62,411 bases of DNA from an uncultured Bacteroidales bacterium (GCA_934725015.1 CAKVAS010000017.1:1-62411), one strand, 5' to 3'; positions 35,844 to 44,995 are shown, counted from the stretch's first letter. Numbers and translations: made by a program. Notes: generated by a model from the letters alone, not told the origin.

Positions 35844-36608
35844 ATGAAAAAAATCATGATGTTCGCGGCCATGGCGGCTGCGGTGATGGTAAGCTTCAAC
35901 GCCTGCCAGAAGGACGATTCAAAAAAGCATCACGACGACGATGACGATGAGCCTACGTTCGTGAGCAAGATTAAGATTGACGGCGACTTCGCCGACTGGG
36001 ACGCTCTTGACGCTGCCAAGGTGTCTGTGACCGAGTGCACGGAGGGAACCAAGTTCACCGCGCTCACGAAGGCGAAGGCCTATGCCGACGAGGCGTATGT
36101 GAACGTCTATCTTGAGTTCGACGAGGCTCAGCTCAACAAGGAATATGTCCCTGTGCATCTCTACTTCAACTGCGACAACAGCGCCGCTACCGGCGGCTAT
36201 GGCGACGAATTCCTTGACGCTGATGCTGACATTGTTCTCGAGAATGCCATAATTTCCGGCAATGAGTATGTTTCCTTTGACCCGGCTCTCTTTAAGTGGT
36301 GGGGAGAAGTAGGCGGCAGCGGCTGGATCTGGTCGGACCCGAGCACGACTCATGACGAAAGCGACCATTGGGGAGCCGTTCTTACAAACGGTTCAGGCAT
36401 CGCGACCGGAGCCGGCAAGGACGGAAAGTACGAGATTCAGGTGACCCGCGAGATGATTCCGGGCGTGACTTTCGCTGACACTTTCACAATGGGCTTCGAC
36501 ATTCAGGCTAACTGGACCAGCGTCGGTGTGCTTCCTAACGCTCCGATGGACGAGCAGAACAACCCTAACGGCCTTGCCAAGAAGATTGTCGTTACGATAG
36601 ATAAATAG
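35844..36608 (+). CDS. Surface glycan-binding lipoprotein (IDGDFxDW domain)
   Basis: A 254-residue lipoprotein with leader ending SFNAC (Cys at about 20), a His/Asp-rich stretch (KKHHDDDDDEP) and one beta-rich domain starting IKIDGDFADWDAL, the hallmark of CBM9/DOMON-like sugar-binding domains. It occupies the position after susD where surface glycan-binding proteins are encoded. The same IDGDF.DW start appears in the lipoprotein at 49850. A terminator-like hairpin follows. Confidence 0.7.
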   Translation: MKKIMMFAAMAAAVMVSFNACQKDDSKKHHDDDDDEPTFVSKIKIDGDFADWDALDAAKVSVTECTEGTKFTALTKAKAYADEAYVNVYLEFDEAQLNKEYVPVHLYFNCDNSAATGGYGDEFLDADADIVLENAIISGNEYVSFDPALFKWWGEVGGSGWIWSDPSTTHDESDHWGAVLTNGSGIATGAGKDGKYEIQVTREMIPGVTFADTFTMGFDIQANWTSVGVLPNAPMDEQNNPNGLAKKIVVTIDK

Positions 36609-36625
36609 TAATTTTGCCGTTGCGG

Positions 36626-36676
36626 CGGTGCGGGCTGCCCGGAAGGGTCATTACGCCCGCGCCGTCTTTCTTTATT
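36626..36676 (+). terminator. Hairpin terminator after the susCD group
   Basis: CGGTGCGGGC (36626-36635) pairs with GCCCGCGCCG (36655-36664), ten pairs with one G-T, followed by TCTTTCTTTATT. It may separate the susCD transcript from the GH109-like gene 20 bp further on or reduce expression past it. Confidence 0.6.
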
Positions 36677-36695
36677 CAGTAATCAGGTAGTTGTC

Positions 36696-38081
36696 ATGAA
36701 GAACAAGTCACTTATCTTTTTTCTTGCATCGGCTATGATATTTCTTGCCGGATGCTGCAGGTCTGCCGAAAACTACAGGGAGGTCGATGGCGTGATTGTG
36801 TTTGACGAGCCTGCCCCGGCGGCAGGGCAGACCGATATGCTCGGATATGCCGCAGAGCCTCTGGATACGGTCAGGGTTGGATTCATCGGTCTCGGAATGA
36901 GGGGGCCTGATGCCGTCCGGCGCTTTACCTACATCGACGGGGTCAGGATTGTCGCCCTCTGTGACCTTGAGCCTGAAAGGGTTGACAAGACGCAGAAGAT
37001 TTTGTCCGAGAGGGGATTCCCTGCGGCTCAGTCATATTCGGGGGAGGATGCATGGAAGAGACTCTGTGAAAGGGACGACATAAACCTCGTCTATATAGTC
37101 ACCGACTGGAAGACTCATGTCGATATGGCTGTCTATGCCATGGAGCACGGCAAGCACGTCGCTGTGGAAGTGCCGGCGGCGACCTCCGTGGCGGACTGCT
37201 GGCGGCTGGTAGATACTTCGGAACGGACGAGGATGCACTGCATGATGCTTGAGAACTGTGTCTATGACTTCTTTGAAATCACGGCCCTGAACATGGCGCA
37301 GCAAGGACTTTTCGGCGAGGTCATTCATGCGGAGGGCTCATATATCCATAATCTCGCCGAGTATTGGGACGAGTATCATGACAACTGGCGCCTTTCCTTC
37401 GATCAGGCGCACGCGGGGGATGTCTATGCGACCCATGGGCTCGGGCCTGACTGTCAGGCGCTTGATATCCACCGGGGCGATAAGATGGACTATCTCGTCT
37501 CCATGGACACCAAGTCTGTGGTGGGTTTGCAGACCGCATCGGAGAAGATGGGTTCGGACACTTTCGCCAACGGTGACCAGACCACCACAATGATAAGGAC
37601 GGCGAACGGCAAGACGATACTCCTGCAGCATAATGTCTATACCCCGCGTCCGTATGACAGGATGTATCAGATTGTCGGGACAAAGGGATATGCGGAAAAG
37701 TATCCTTATCCTGGACTCGCCTTTGAAGAGGGAAGCCTGTCCGGAGCCTCATACGACAATCTGAATGCCCACAGCTTCGTTCCGCAGGATGTGTTCGACA
37801 GCCTTATGGAGGAATACAAGTCCCCGATTGTCAGGGATGTTGAGGAAACGGCGAAGAAGGTGGGCGGACACGGCGGAATGGATTTCATAATGGACTACAG
37901 GCTCGTGTGGTGTCTGAGGAACGGAAAGCCGCTTGACATGGATGTCTATGACGCCGCCGAATGGTCCTGCATCGGCGAACTGACTGCGGCATCAATAAAG
38001 AACGGCAGCAAGCCTGTCCGCGTGCCGGACTTCACCAGAGGCCGCTGGCAGAAAATCGCCGGCTACCGCCATGCGAGATAA
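36696..38081 (+). CDS. GH109-like Gfo/Idh/MocA glycosidase lipoprotein
   Basis: A 461-residue protein with a lipoprotein leader (IFLAGC) and an N-terminal NAD-binding Rossmann motif GFIGLGMRG near residue 70. LENCVYDFFE and NWRLSF segments match the GH109 branch, whose members remove terminal alpha-N-acetylgalactosamine by an NAD-dependent mechanism. A plain oxidoreductase is the alternative. Export together with SusCD makes the glycosidase reading more likely. Confidence 0.8.
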   Translation: MKNKSLIFFLASAMIFLAGCCRSAENYREVDGVIVFDEPAPAAGQTDMLGYAAEPLDTVRVGFIGLGMRGPDAVRRFTYIDGVRIVALCDLEPERVDKTQKILSERGFPAAQSYSGEDAWKRLCERDDINLVYIVTDWKTHVDMAVYAMEHGKHVAVEVPAATSVADCWRLVDTSERTRMHCMMLENCVYDFFEITALNMAQQGLFGEVIHAEGSYIHNLAEYWDEYHDNWRLSFDQAHAGDVYATHGLGPDCQALDIHRGDKMDYLVSMDTKSVVGLQTASEKMGSDTFANGDQTTTMIRTANGKTILLQHNVYTPRPYDRMYQIVGTKGYAEKYPYPGLAFEEGSLSGASYDNLNAHSFVPQDVFDSLMEEYKSPIVRDVEETAKKVGGHGGMDFIMDYRLVWCLRNGKPLDMDVYDAAEWSCIGELTAASIKNGSKPVRVPDFTRGRWQKIAGYRHAR

Positions 38082-38106
38082 CAGCGATACCAGACATTTA
38101 CGCAAT

Positions 38107-39495
38107 ATGAATATTCTTTTCAAGGCGGCTGCACTTGCCGCCTTAATGCTTGCCTCATGCACCGCCTCCTCGTCAGATGACACGGATTCCGAATGGGCCT
38201 CGCTTCGCAGGCTCAGCTTCAGAGAGATGTCCAAAGGAGACATCCCCAATCCGGAGCGCGGCTTTCTCTCGCACATCGAGATTTTCAGCAGCGGTTCCAT
38301 GACCCCGTTGTCCAACAGCGTGTTTGAAAGCTCCCGCCTGCTAGGACAGCGGCTCATATACACGATTTACTATATGCCGGACTTCATCGACGGCCCCATT
38401 TCCGACAGCTTCCTTTCCCTGGTGAATACCAATATGGAGAGAATCCGTGAGAACGGCTTCAAGTGCGTCCTTCGCTTTGCCTACAAGCGGAACTACACGG
38501 AGTTCGACCATCCTTGGGATGCCTCTCCGGAGGTTGTGAACGGGCATATAGACCAGCTCGCTCCGATTCTGAGGGCAAACGGCGACGTGATTTTCTGCCT
38601 TGAGGCGGGTTTTGTCGGGACATTCGGGGAGTGGTACTATACGGACAACTATGTCTATCAGCCCAAGACGGCGGAGGATTACGAACCGCGCCGTCAGCTT
38701 CTGAAGAAACTTCTCCGCACAATGCCTGAAACCCGTCAGGTTCTGGTCCGCTACCCGGCAGCCAAGACCGCCATTTACGGAATCACGGCTGCGGATTCGA
38801 TTACAGTAGCGACGGCTCACGACGGCTCCGACGTTTCGCGGACCGGACACCATAACGACTGCTTCGTCTCAAGCGCCAATGACGTCGGCACTTACGCGAA
38901 CAATGTCGAGCGAAAGTATGTCTATGCGGAGTCGCGCTACACAATCTGGGGCGGTGAGACCTGTGCCCTCACTCCTTACTGCGAATGCAGCCTTACTCTT
39001 CCCAAATGTGAGGAACATCACATGACATACCTTAACCTGAACTACCACACGAGCGTAATCAGCCGCTGGAGGAGTCAGGGATGTTTCAGTGAGATCTCCC
39101 GCAGAATGGGCTACAGGCTTTCGCTTGAGACGGCGATGCTGTCAAAGAATCCGATGCCGGGGGAGAACATGAAGATGGTTCTGAAGATAAGGAACAGCGG
39201 CTATGCCGCCCCGATGAATCCCCGTGCCGTGGAGATTGTGCTTGTTGATTCGGACGGGACAAAGACGGTTCATCCTGTCACGGATGCCGACCCTCGCTTC
39301 TGGTTCGAGAACACCACATCCGTGGTGGAGACTGAAATGAGGCTTCCGGATTCGTTCGGAAAGGGAAGCCGGCTCTATCTCAACCTCCCCGACCCGGAAA
39401 GGAGCCTTCACGACAACCCGGCATATTCAATCCGGCTTGCCAATGAGGGCGTGTGGGAAGAGGAGTCCGGCTATAACCTTGTATGCACTTTCTGA
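38107..39495 (+). CDS. DUF4874/DUF4832 putative glycoside hydrolase lipoprotein, copy 1
   Basis: From the ATG at 38107 the protein is 462 residues with a lipoprotein leader (MNILFKAAALAALMLASC). NPERGF marks the DUF4874 start; a barrel-like region holds VLRFAYK and GFVGTFGEWYY, where E175 is conserved in the paralogue. The C-terminal DUF4832 part contains GGETC...YCEC and ends with a beta domain. An ATG at 38071 lies inside the preceding gene and before the leader. The function is undetermined; the barrel and invariant Glu suggest a glycosidase. It is paralogous to 40303-41712. Confidence 0.78.
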   Translation: MNILFKAAALAALMLASCTASSSDDTDSEWASLRRLSFREMSKGDIPNPERGFLSHIEIFSSGSMTPLSNSVFESSRLLGQRLIYTIYYMPDFIDGPISDSFLSLVNTNMERIRENGFKCVLRFAYKRNYTEFDHPWDASPEVVNGHIDQLAPILRANGDVIFCLEAGFVGTFGEWYYTDNYVYQPKTAEDYEPRRQLLKKLLRTMPETRQVLVRYPAAKTAIYGITAADSITVATAHDGSDVSRTGHHNDCFVSSANDVGTYANNVERKYVYAESRYTIWGGETCALTPYCECSLTLPKCEEHHMTYLNLNYHTSVISRWRSQGCFSEISRRMGYRLSLETAMLSKNPMPGENMKMVLKIRNSGYAAPMNPRAVEIVLVDSDGTKTVHPVTDADPRFWFENTTSVVETEMRLPDSFGKGSRLYLNLPDPERSLHDNPAYSIRLANEGVWEEESGYNLVCTF

Positions 39496-39501
39496 TTTGC
39501 C

Positions 39502-40296
39502 ATGATTCGTCTGAAACAGAACTTCCTTGCGCCTGCGCTGTCCCTCCTGTTGACGGCGCTCTGTTTCTCGTGCGTGAGTCCGGAACGCCGTCTCGAAACA
39601 TTCTGGGACGGACATGACTTCGGCTCGCTGGACGGTTTCGATGACATCGGCTCTGCGGAGGACCGTTTCGGCGACTACATCAGGCTGCTTGGGATGGCCC
39701 GGCCGGAAGCAGCCGAAAAGTCGTTGCTTGCCTTCCTCGATTCCGCGTCGCGCCGTAGGGTTGCCTACACCGTCTGGGCCGGATGGCTTGAGGGCTGGCT
39801 TCATGCAGTGGATTCCCCATGCCGTGATGACAGGCTTTACGCCTCCGCCCTGAAGAAGATAGTCTCGGACAATGTCATAGACCCCTATCTGATGGAAGGC
39901 TTCCGGCAGAGCCTTTCGGTGATTGACAATGCTTCCGTAGGGATTCCGGCGCCTGATGTCTGCCTGAAAACGGCGGACGGAGCGGATTTTCGCATAGCGG
40001 ATTTCGCTCCGTCACGGGTGCTGCTCTGCCTGCTCGACGCAGGCTGCTCCTCCTGCACCGCACTTCTCGGGCGGAGCGACAGGGACTGCCCGGAAGGGAA
40101 TCTGACGAGGGTTGCCGTCTTTGTCAATGCGACGCCGGATGTGCTTGACGGACTGAGTGACGCTTTGCCGCAAGGCTGGATTGCATCGTGGTGTCCCGGT
40201 CGCGAGATTGAGAGCGGGGAGGTGTTCGACCTCACGATGATTCCGTCGCGGATTCTGGTCGGAAGCGACGCCCATATAGAGAAAACATATTTTTAA
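39502..40296 (+). CDS. Thioredoxin-like lipoprotein with CxxC (DUF5106-like N-terminus)
   Basis: A 264-residue lipoprotein (LCFSC, Cys24). The N-terminal half is helical and resembles DUF5106-type regions. The C-terminal half has the layout of thioredoxin-like TlpA/ResA domains: GIPAPDVCLKTADG, then GCSSCTALL with C182 and C185, and later a MIPSRILVG cis-Pro-like loop. It lies 6 bp after one DUF4832 gene and 6 bp before the other, so the three are cotranscribed. Disulfide handling for its neighbours is an inference. Confidence 0.65.
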   Translation: MIRLKQNFLAPALSLLLTALCFSCVSPERRLETFWDGHDFGSLDGFDDIGSAEDRFGDYIRLLGMARPEAAEKSLLAFLDSASRRRVAYTVWAGWLEGWLHAVDSPCRDDRLYASALKKIVSDNVIDPYLMEGFRQSLSVIDNASVGIPAPDVCLKTADGADFRIADFAPSRVLLCLLDAGCSSCTALLGRSDRDCPEGNLTRVAVFVNATPDVLDGLSDALPQGWIASWCPGREIESGEVFDLTMIPSRILVGSDAHIEKTYF

Positions 40297-40302
40297 TTCT
40301 TT

Positions 40303-41712
40303 ATGAAAAGGAACATATTCATACTGATGATTCTTGCCGTCGTCTTCCCTACGGCCATGCTCTCGTGCACGAAGACTTCCGGAGAAGGGGAGGAACGCGG
40401 CGAGATTGTGAAATACAAGTCGAGTTCCGAGGATTTCTGCAATCCGGAACGCGGATTCTACACCCAGTATTCAGTGAAGTTCGAGAACGGGAAGATTCCT
40501 TCCCCGCTCACTTCCGAGACGCTTCAGGTAAACCGCGTTTCCAAGAGAACCCTGACCCTTACGCTCTTCTATCTCACCGACTTCATGGAAGGCGACATCA
40601 GCGACGCCGCTCTCCAGATCATGCGACGGAGCCTTCTGGCACACAGGGACGCCGGATTCAAGACGGTGCTGCGCTTTGCCTACAAGAACAACTACGGGAA
40701 GGGGTATGAGCCTTATGACCCGGAAGTTGACGTCGTGCTTCGTCATGTGGCGCAGCTCAAGCCGGTTCTCACGGAATACGGTGACGTAATCCTCGTACTT
40801 CAGGCCGGCTTCATCGGAGCCTGGGGCGAATGGTACTACACGAGCCACTTCAATTTCGACCCCAAGACCTCGGAGCAGTTCGAACCTCGCCGGAGGCTTC
40901 TCAGGGCTCTTCTTGACGCGATGCCGGCGGACAGGCAGGTCGCGCTGCGCACTCCGGGCTACAAGACTGCCATCTTCGGCACGGCGCTCAAGGACTCCAT
41001 CACGGCAGAAACGGCTTTCACTGCGTCGGACATCGTGCGTGTCGGCGGGCATAATGACTGCTTCATCTCCGACGGAACGGATGTCGGCACCTACACGAGC
41101 GCGGCTGACCGCGAGCTGTGGGCGGCCGAGACGAACTACACGCTAATGGGCGGAGAGACCTGCTCCGGAAGCGCGATGTTCTGCGACTGTGTCCCGGCCT
41201 ACAAGGCTCTGGAGACCTATCATTGGACTTATCAGAACAGGGGCTATCACAGCGGAACCTTCGCGCTCTGGCAGAAAAACGGATGCCTTGACGACATTTC
41301 CAGACGGCTCGGCTATCGTCTTGTCCTTGAACGTGCCGCCTTTGATTCCTCCCTCAAGGCCGGTTCGGACATGAATGTGGTTCTGACCGTGCGCAATGAC
41401 GGCTTTGCGTCTCCGGTCAATCCTCGCGGGATGGAGTTCGTGCTTGTGGAGAAGTCCACGGGGGAAAAGACCGTTATACGCACGGAAATTGACCCGAGAC
41501 GCTGGAAGGGCGGAAGCACAACCAAAGTCAGGACCGGTTTCACCTTGCCTTCGGGACTCAGGAGAGGTGCGGAGTATTCCCTGTTCCTGAATCTCCCCGA
41601 CGGACGGGACAGTCTCCATGACGACCCTCGCTACAGCATAAGGCTGGCCAACAGGGATGTCTGGGATGAAGACACAGGGTACAACCTTATATATGAATTT
41701 ATTGCACAATAA
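40303..41712 (+). CDS. DUF4874/DUF4832 putative glycoside hydrolase lipoprotein, copy 2
   Basis: A 469-residue lipoprotein (AMLSC leader) collinear with the protein at 38107: FCNPERGFY, VLRFAYKNNY, GFIGAWGEWYYT with E176, GGHNDCFIS and GGETC...FCDC are shared. The Cys residues in HNDCF, GGETC and the CxC pair are kept in both copies. The C-terminal domain ends with SIRLANRDVWDEDTGYNL, almost the same in the two. It is probably a tandem duplicate with a related or complementary substrate. Confidence 0.78.
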   Translation: MKRNIFILMILAVVFPTAMLSCTKTSGEGEERGEIVKYKSSSEDFCNPERGFYTQYSVKFENGKIPSPLTSETLQVNRVSKRTLTLTLFYLTDFMEGDISDAALQIMRRSLLAHRDAGFKTVLRFAYKNNYGKGYEPYDPEVDVVLRHVAQLKPVLTEYGDVILVLQAGFIGAWGEWYYTSHFNFDPKTSEQFEPRRRLLRALLDAMPADRQVALRTPGYKTAIFGTALKDSITAETAFTASDIVRVGGHNDCFISDGTDVGTYTSAADRELWAAETNYTLMGGETCSGSAMFCDCVPAYKALETYHWTYQNRGYHSGTFALWQKNGCLDDISRRLGYRLVLERAAFDSSLKAGSDMNVVLTVRNDGFASPVNPRGMEFVLVEKSTGEKTVIRTEIDPRRWKGGSTTKVRTGFTLPSGLRRGAEYSLFLNLPDGRDSLHDDPRYSIRLANRDVWDEDTGYNLIYEFIAQ

Positions 41713-41766
41713 CAGCTGCCTCAGATTTGGAATTTATTTTTGAGGATTTCTAAACGGAGTGAATAG

Positions 41767-43422
41767 ATGATGAAGAGAACAATTATGCCATTTTGTCCTG
41801 CGGCGGCGTTTCGTGCCGCCTGCGCCGCAGCCGTTGCGGTGTGCGTTGTCCTGCTGTCCGGATGTTCCGGGTACGGAGGGGGAGAGAGTATGAGCATCAG
41901 GCTTGAGGACGGGGAACATATATGGGGCGGTCTTGTGAAGGACGGTTCCCTGATGCCTTATGAATCCGGTTTCAGCCGCTCGCTCACGAACAACAGGGAA
42001 AATCAGGGACAGGGTCTGCTCGTCACGGACTGCGGGCGCTATGTCTGGAGCGACGGGCCGTTTGCCTTCGCGGTGTCGGAGGGGATGCTGAGGATAAGCT
42101 CCGCCCGGTCTGGGATAAAAACCGGAATTGCTGGCAACAGCCTCGCCGACGCCTGCCGTTTCGCCTCGGAGAATTTCTTTCCCGCAGACGGGAAGATGCC
42201 TCCGGCGGAGTTCTTCACCAGCCCCCAGTACAACACGTGGATTGAGCTGATGTATGACCAGAACCAGCAGGGCGTGCTCGACTACGCCCGTGGAATACTG
42301 GAGAACGGGCTTCCGGCCGGAATCATAATGATTGACGACACCTGGCAGGAGGACTACGGCAAATGGGAATTCAATCCTCGGAGGTTTCCCGACCCGAAGG
42401 CTATGATGAAGCGCCTTCATGAAATGGGCTTCAAGGTCATGCTGTGGATATGTCCTTTCGTCAGTATGGACCAGTACCCGATATGCCGTGAGATAAACTC
42501 GTTCAAGGGTTTCCTCCTCTCCGGGGAGGACGGCTCGCGTTCGTGGGAGGAGGCGTCGCTGCCCTATCCGGTGCGGTGGTGGAACGGAACCTCTGCGGTG
42601 CTGGATTTCTCCAATGAGCGGAGCGTGGAATGGTTCCGGGGGAGGCTTGACTATCTCACTGAGACCTACGGCATCGACGGCTTCAAGTTCGATGCCGGCG
42701 ACTACAACTTCTACCCGGCTGACGCATTCAGCAAGGGCGGGATTAACGGAAACGAGCAGTGCCGTCTCTTCGCTGAAATAGGTCTTTCGTATCCGTACAA
42801 CGAGTACCGCGCGTGCTGGCAGATGGCGGGGCGGCCTCTTGTTCAGCGTCTGCATGACAAGGCGCATTCCTGGGATGACCTTCAGAAGCTTGTGCCCGAA
42901 ATGCTTGCGGAGAACATCCTCGGCTATTCCTTCTCCTGTCCCGATATGGTTGGCGGAGGCAGCTTCTCCACTTTCCTTTCCGGCGATATAGACCGTGACC
43001 TGATTGTGCGCTCGGCCCAGTGCCATGCCCTCATGACCATGATGCAGTTCTCCCTTGCTCCGTGGCGGGTTCTCGACGGGGAGCACTATGCCGCCGTTCT
43101 TAAGGCTGTTGCGACGCGGGAGTCCCTGATGTCGGAGATTCTTTCCCTTGCCCACAGGGCGGCTGAGACCGGCGAGCCGATAATGCGTCCGCTTGAATAT
43201 GAGTTCCCTCATCAGGGGTATGCCGCCGTGCATGACCAGTTCATGCTCGGGGACGGGATTATGGTGGCTCCTGTTCTCACTCCCGGCTTCGTCCGCGAGG
43301 TCGTTTTCCCTCAGGGCCGCTGGGCGGCCGACGACGGCAGCGTCTATGATTCCGACGGCAGTCTAAAGGCTGAAATTGACGTGCCACTGGACAGAATCCC
43401 GTATTTCCGTCTCCAAAAATAG
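41767..43422 (+). CDS. GH31 family alpha-glycosidase lipoprotein
   Basis: A 551-residue protein with a lipoprotein leader (VVLLSGC). The family 31 barrel is clear: GIIMIDDTWQEDYGKWEFN, LHEMGFKVMLWICPFVS, and GIDGFKFDAGDYN, where D309 fits the nucleophile; CPDMVGGG is in the place of the acid/base loop. It is shorter than many GH31 enzymes and lacks a large N-terminal galactose-mutarotase-like region. Members cleave alpha-glucosides, alpha-xylosides or alpha-galactosides; which one is not evident. It ends locus 1. Confidence 0.85.
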   Translation: MMKRTIMPFCPAAAFRAACAAAVAVCVVLLSGCSGYGGGESMSIRLEDGEHIWGGLVKDGSLMPYESGFSRSLTNNRENQGQGLLVTDCGRYVWSDGPFAFAVSEGMLRISSARSGIKTGIAGNSLADACRFASENFFPADGKMPPAEFFTSPQYNTWIELMYDQNQQGVLDYARGILENGLPAGIIMIDDTWQEDYGKWEFNPRRFPDPKAMMKRLHEMGFKVMLWICPFVSMDQYPICREINSFKGFLLSGEDGSRSWEEASLPYPVRWWNGTSAVLDFSNERSVEWFRGRLDYLTETYGIDGFKFDAGDYNFYPADAFSKGGINGNEQCRLFAEIGLSYPYNEYRACWQMAGRPLVQRLHDKAHSWDDLQKLVPEMLAENILGYSFSCPDMVGGGSFSTFLSGDIDRDLIVRSAQCHALMTMMQFSLAPWRVLDGEHYAAVLKAVATRESLMSEILSLAHRAAETGEPIMRPLEYEFPHQGYAAVHDQFMLGDGIMVAPVLTPGFVREVVFPQGRWAADDGSVYDSDGSLKAEIDVPLDRIPYFRLQK

Positions 43423-43459
43423 CCGTACGATATCTCATGTCTCCCGCGACGGCGGCAAC

Positions 43460-43480
43460 TGCTCAACAACCTGTTGAGCA
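43460..43480. terminator. Bidirectional terminator-like hairpin between convergent genes
   Basis: TGCTCAACA (43460-43468) and TGTTGAGCA (43472-43480) form a perfect 9-bp stem with a 3-nt loop, between the GH31 gene and the convergent ROK gene. The T run is weak on either side. Confidence 0.55.
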
Positions 43481-43496
43481 ATTTGATTCCGATGTT

Positions 43497-44712
43497 TCAC
43501 ACCTCGTCGGCGAAGCGGTGGCGGCCGAGGAGGCAGGCTCCGAGAACTCCTGTTCTGTCCGGGTTTTCCGACTGGAGAATCCGGACGTTCTTGTACATGA
43601 GCTTGAGCGAGAACTTGCGGATGCTGGACTTGATGGCTTCGGTGAAGTAGATGCTGTCGCGGCTGAAGCTGCCGCTGAGAATCACCGCCTCGGGGTTGAA
43701 GAGGTTGATGAGGTTCGCCAGCTGCTTGCCGAGTTCCATTCCCATGTTCTCGATGAGGTCGATGCAGAGCGGGTCCTCGCGGTTGATTGCGTCGAGGATG
43801 TCCGCAGGGGTTGGCTCTGCGCCGTTGCTGATCATGCCCTTCAGAATGGTCGCCTCGCCCTTGCGGATTCTCTCGACCAGCATCCGCTGCATCGCCATTC
43901 CGGAGACCTCCGTCTCAAGACAGCCCTTCTTTCCGCAGTGGCAGATGATTTCGTTGTTATAGACGTTCATGTGCCCGAACTCCCCGGCGTAGCCGTTGTT
44001 CCCGCCATAGACCTTGCCGTCAATCACGATGCCGAGCCCGAGTCCCCAGCTGATGTTGACGAAGAGGAAGTTGCGGAACCTTTCGCGGTTGTAGAGGCAC
44101 AGCTCGCCGAAGGTCATGGCGCGGGTGTTGTTCTCGATGATGCACCGCAGCCCTATTTTCTCCGTGAGAGTCTCCGCGAGCGGGGTGTCGTCGCCCTCGA
44201 AGTTGAACGCGCTGTGGCTAATTCCGGCCTTCGAGTCGATGCGGCCGCTTATGCTGAAGCAGGTGTAGGCGATTTTGGACTTTTCAACAGGCAGGCTGTC
44301 AATGAATTGCAGCACCGCCCCGCACATCTTTTCCAAATAGGGGGGGGGTATTGCTATAGACCATATCGGGGAGACTCGTCTCCGCGATTACATTGCCGGA
44401 AAGGTCCATCGCGCATATCATCAGCGCGTGCCGCTGTATATCCACTCCTATGAAATATTTCGCGTCCTCCCGCGTCATATAGACCGTGGGCTTCTTTCCC
44501 CTCGTCAGGCTTCGTTTCCCGGCGGTCACCACCAGTCCGGCGTCCATCAGCCCGTTGATGTACTTGGTCACAGTGGGTACGCTGTAGCCGCAGAGCCCGG
44601 ACAAATCCGAAATCATGAGCCTGCCGTTCTCTATGAGGCATTTCAGAATTTTTCGTCTGATTTCTCCCGCCCTGTCGGGGTTTTCATGCTCCGTTTCATT
44701 CCATTCAGTCAT
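43497..44712 (-). pseudogene. ROK-family regulator, frame broken at a G9/C9 tract
   Basis: The 5' part (from 44712) has a winged-helix domain (LSGLCGYSVPTVTKYINGLMDAGLV) and the start of a ROK domain (YFIGVDIQ); it runs out of frame after a C9 tract (coding strand; bases 44340-44348). The 3' part continues the ROK domain with WGLGLGIVIDGKVYGG, GEFGHM and the zinc-binding CHCGKKGCLE. With eight (or eleven) C the two join as one 404-residue protein, the normal ROK length. It is divergent from susC of locus 2 and convergent with GH31, so it probably represses one or both loci. It is off as sequenced, by phase variation, mutation or sequencing error. Confidence 0.82.
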
Positions 44713-44752
44713 GTCGCGTTGTTTTTCACAAAATTATAATTATGAAACCTTA

Positions 44753-44859
44753 ATTTCAAACAAATGGGGCTTGAAATCGCTAAAATAAATCATTTTAATA
44801 AAAGGGTATGACGATTTCGTCCGGATAAATAAATCTGTTTAATATCGATTATTCGATAT
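44753..44859. promoter_or_regulatory. Three perfect inverted repeats, candidate ROK operators
   Basis: In the 283-bp gap between the ROK gene and susC there are three perfect inverted repeats: ATTTCAA - 11 bp - TTGAAAT (44753-44777), TAAAAT - 5 bp - ATTTTA (44781-44797) and ATATCGA - 4 bp - TCGATAT (44842-44859). Any could bind the ROK dimer. The gap is otherwise AT-rich with no gene. Confidence 0.45.
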
Positions 44860-44933
44860 GTTTCTGCATTTTATTGATATACACATATTTGTTGCCAATG
44901 CCCATGTGGGTGAAAATAAACTTTTGGGGTCTT

Positions 44934-44963
44934 TTTGTTTGTCGGATTATAGAAAATAACTTG
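44934..44963 (+). promoter_or_regulatory. Probable promoter of utilization locus 2
   Basis: TTTG (44934-44937) is followed at 19 bp by TAACTTG (44957-44963), a -7 box short of the full TAnnTTTG by one T. SusC starts 32 bp downstream. Confidence 0.45.
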
Positions 44964-44995
44964 CACAGAAATACTAATAACTAAATCCAGAAACA

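Noticed and set aside
43437..44453. 338-codon plus-strand open frame over the ROK gene
   Set aside because: It is the complement of the ROK reading frame, which has a clear HTH, glycine-rich and zinc-binding motifs.
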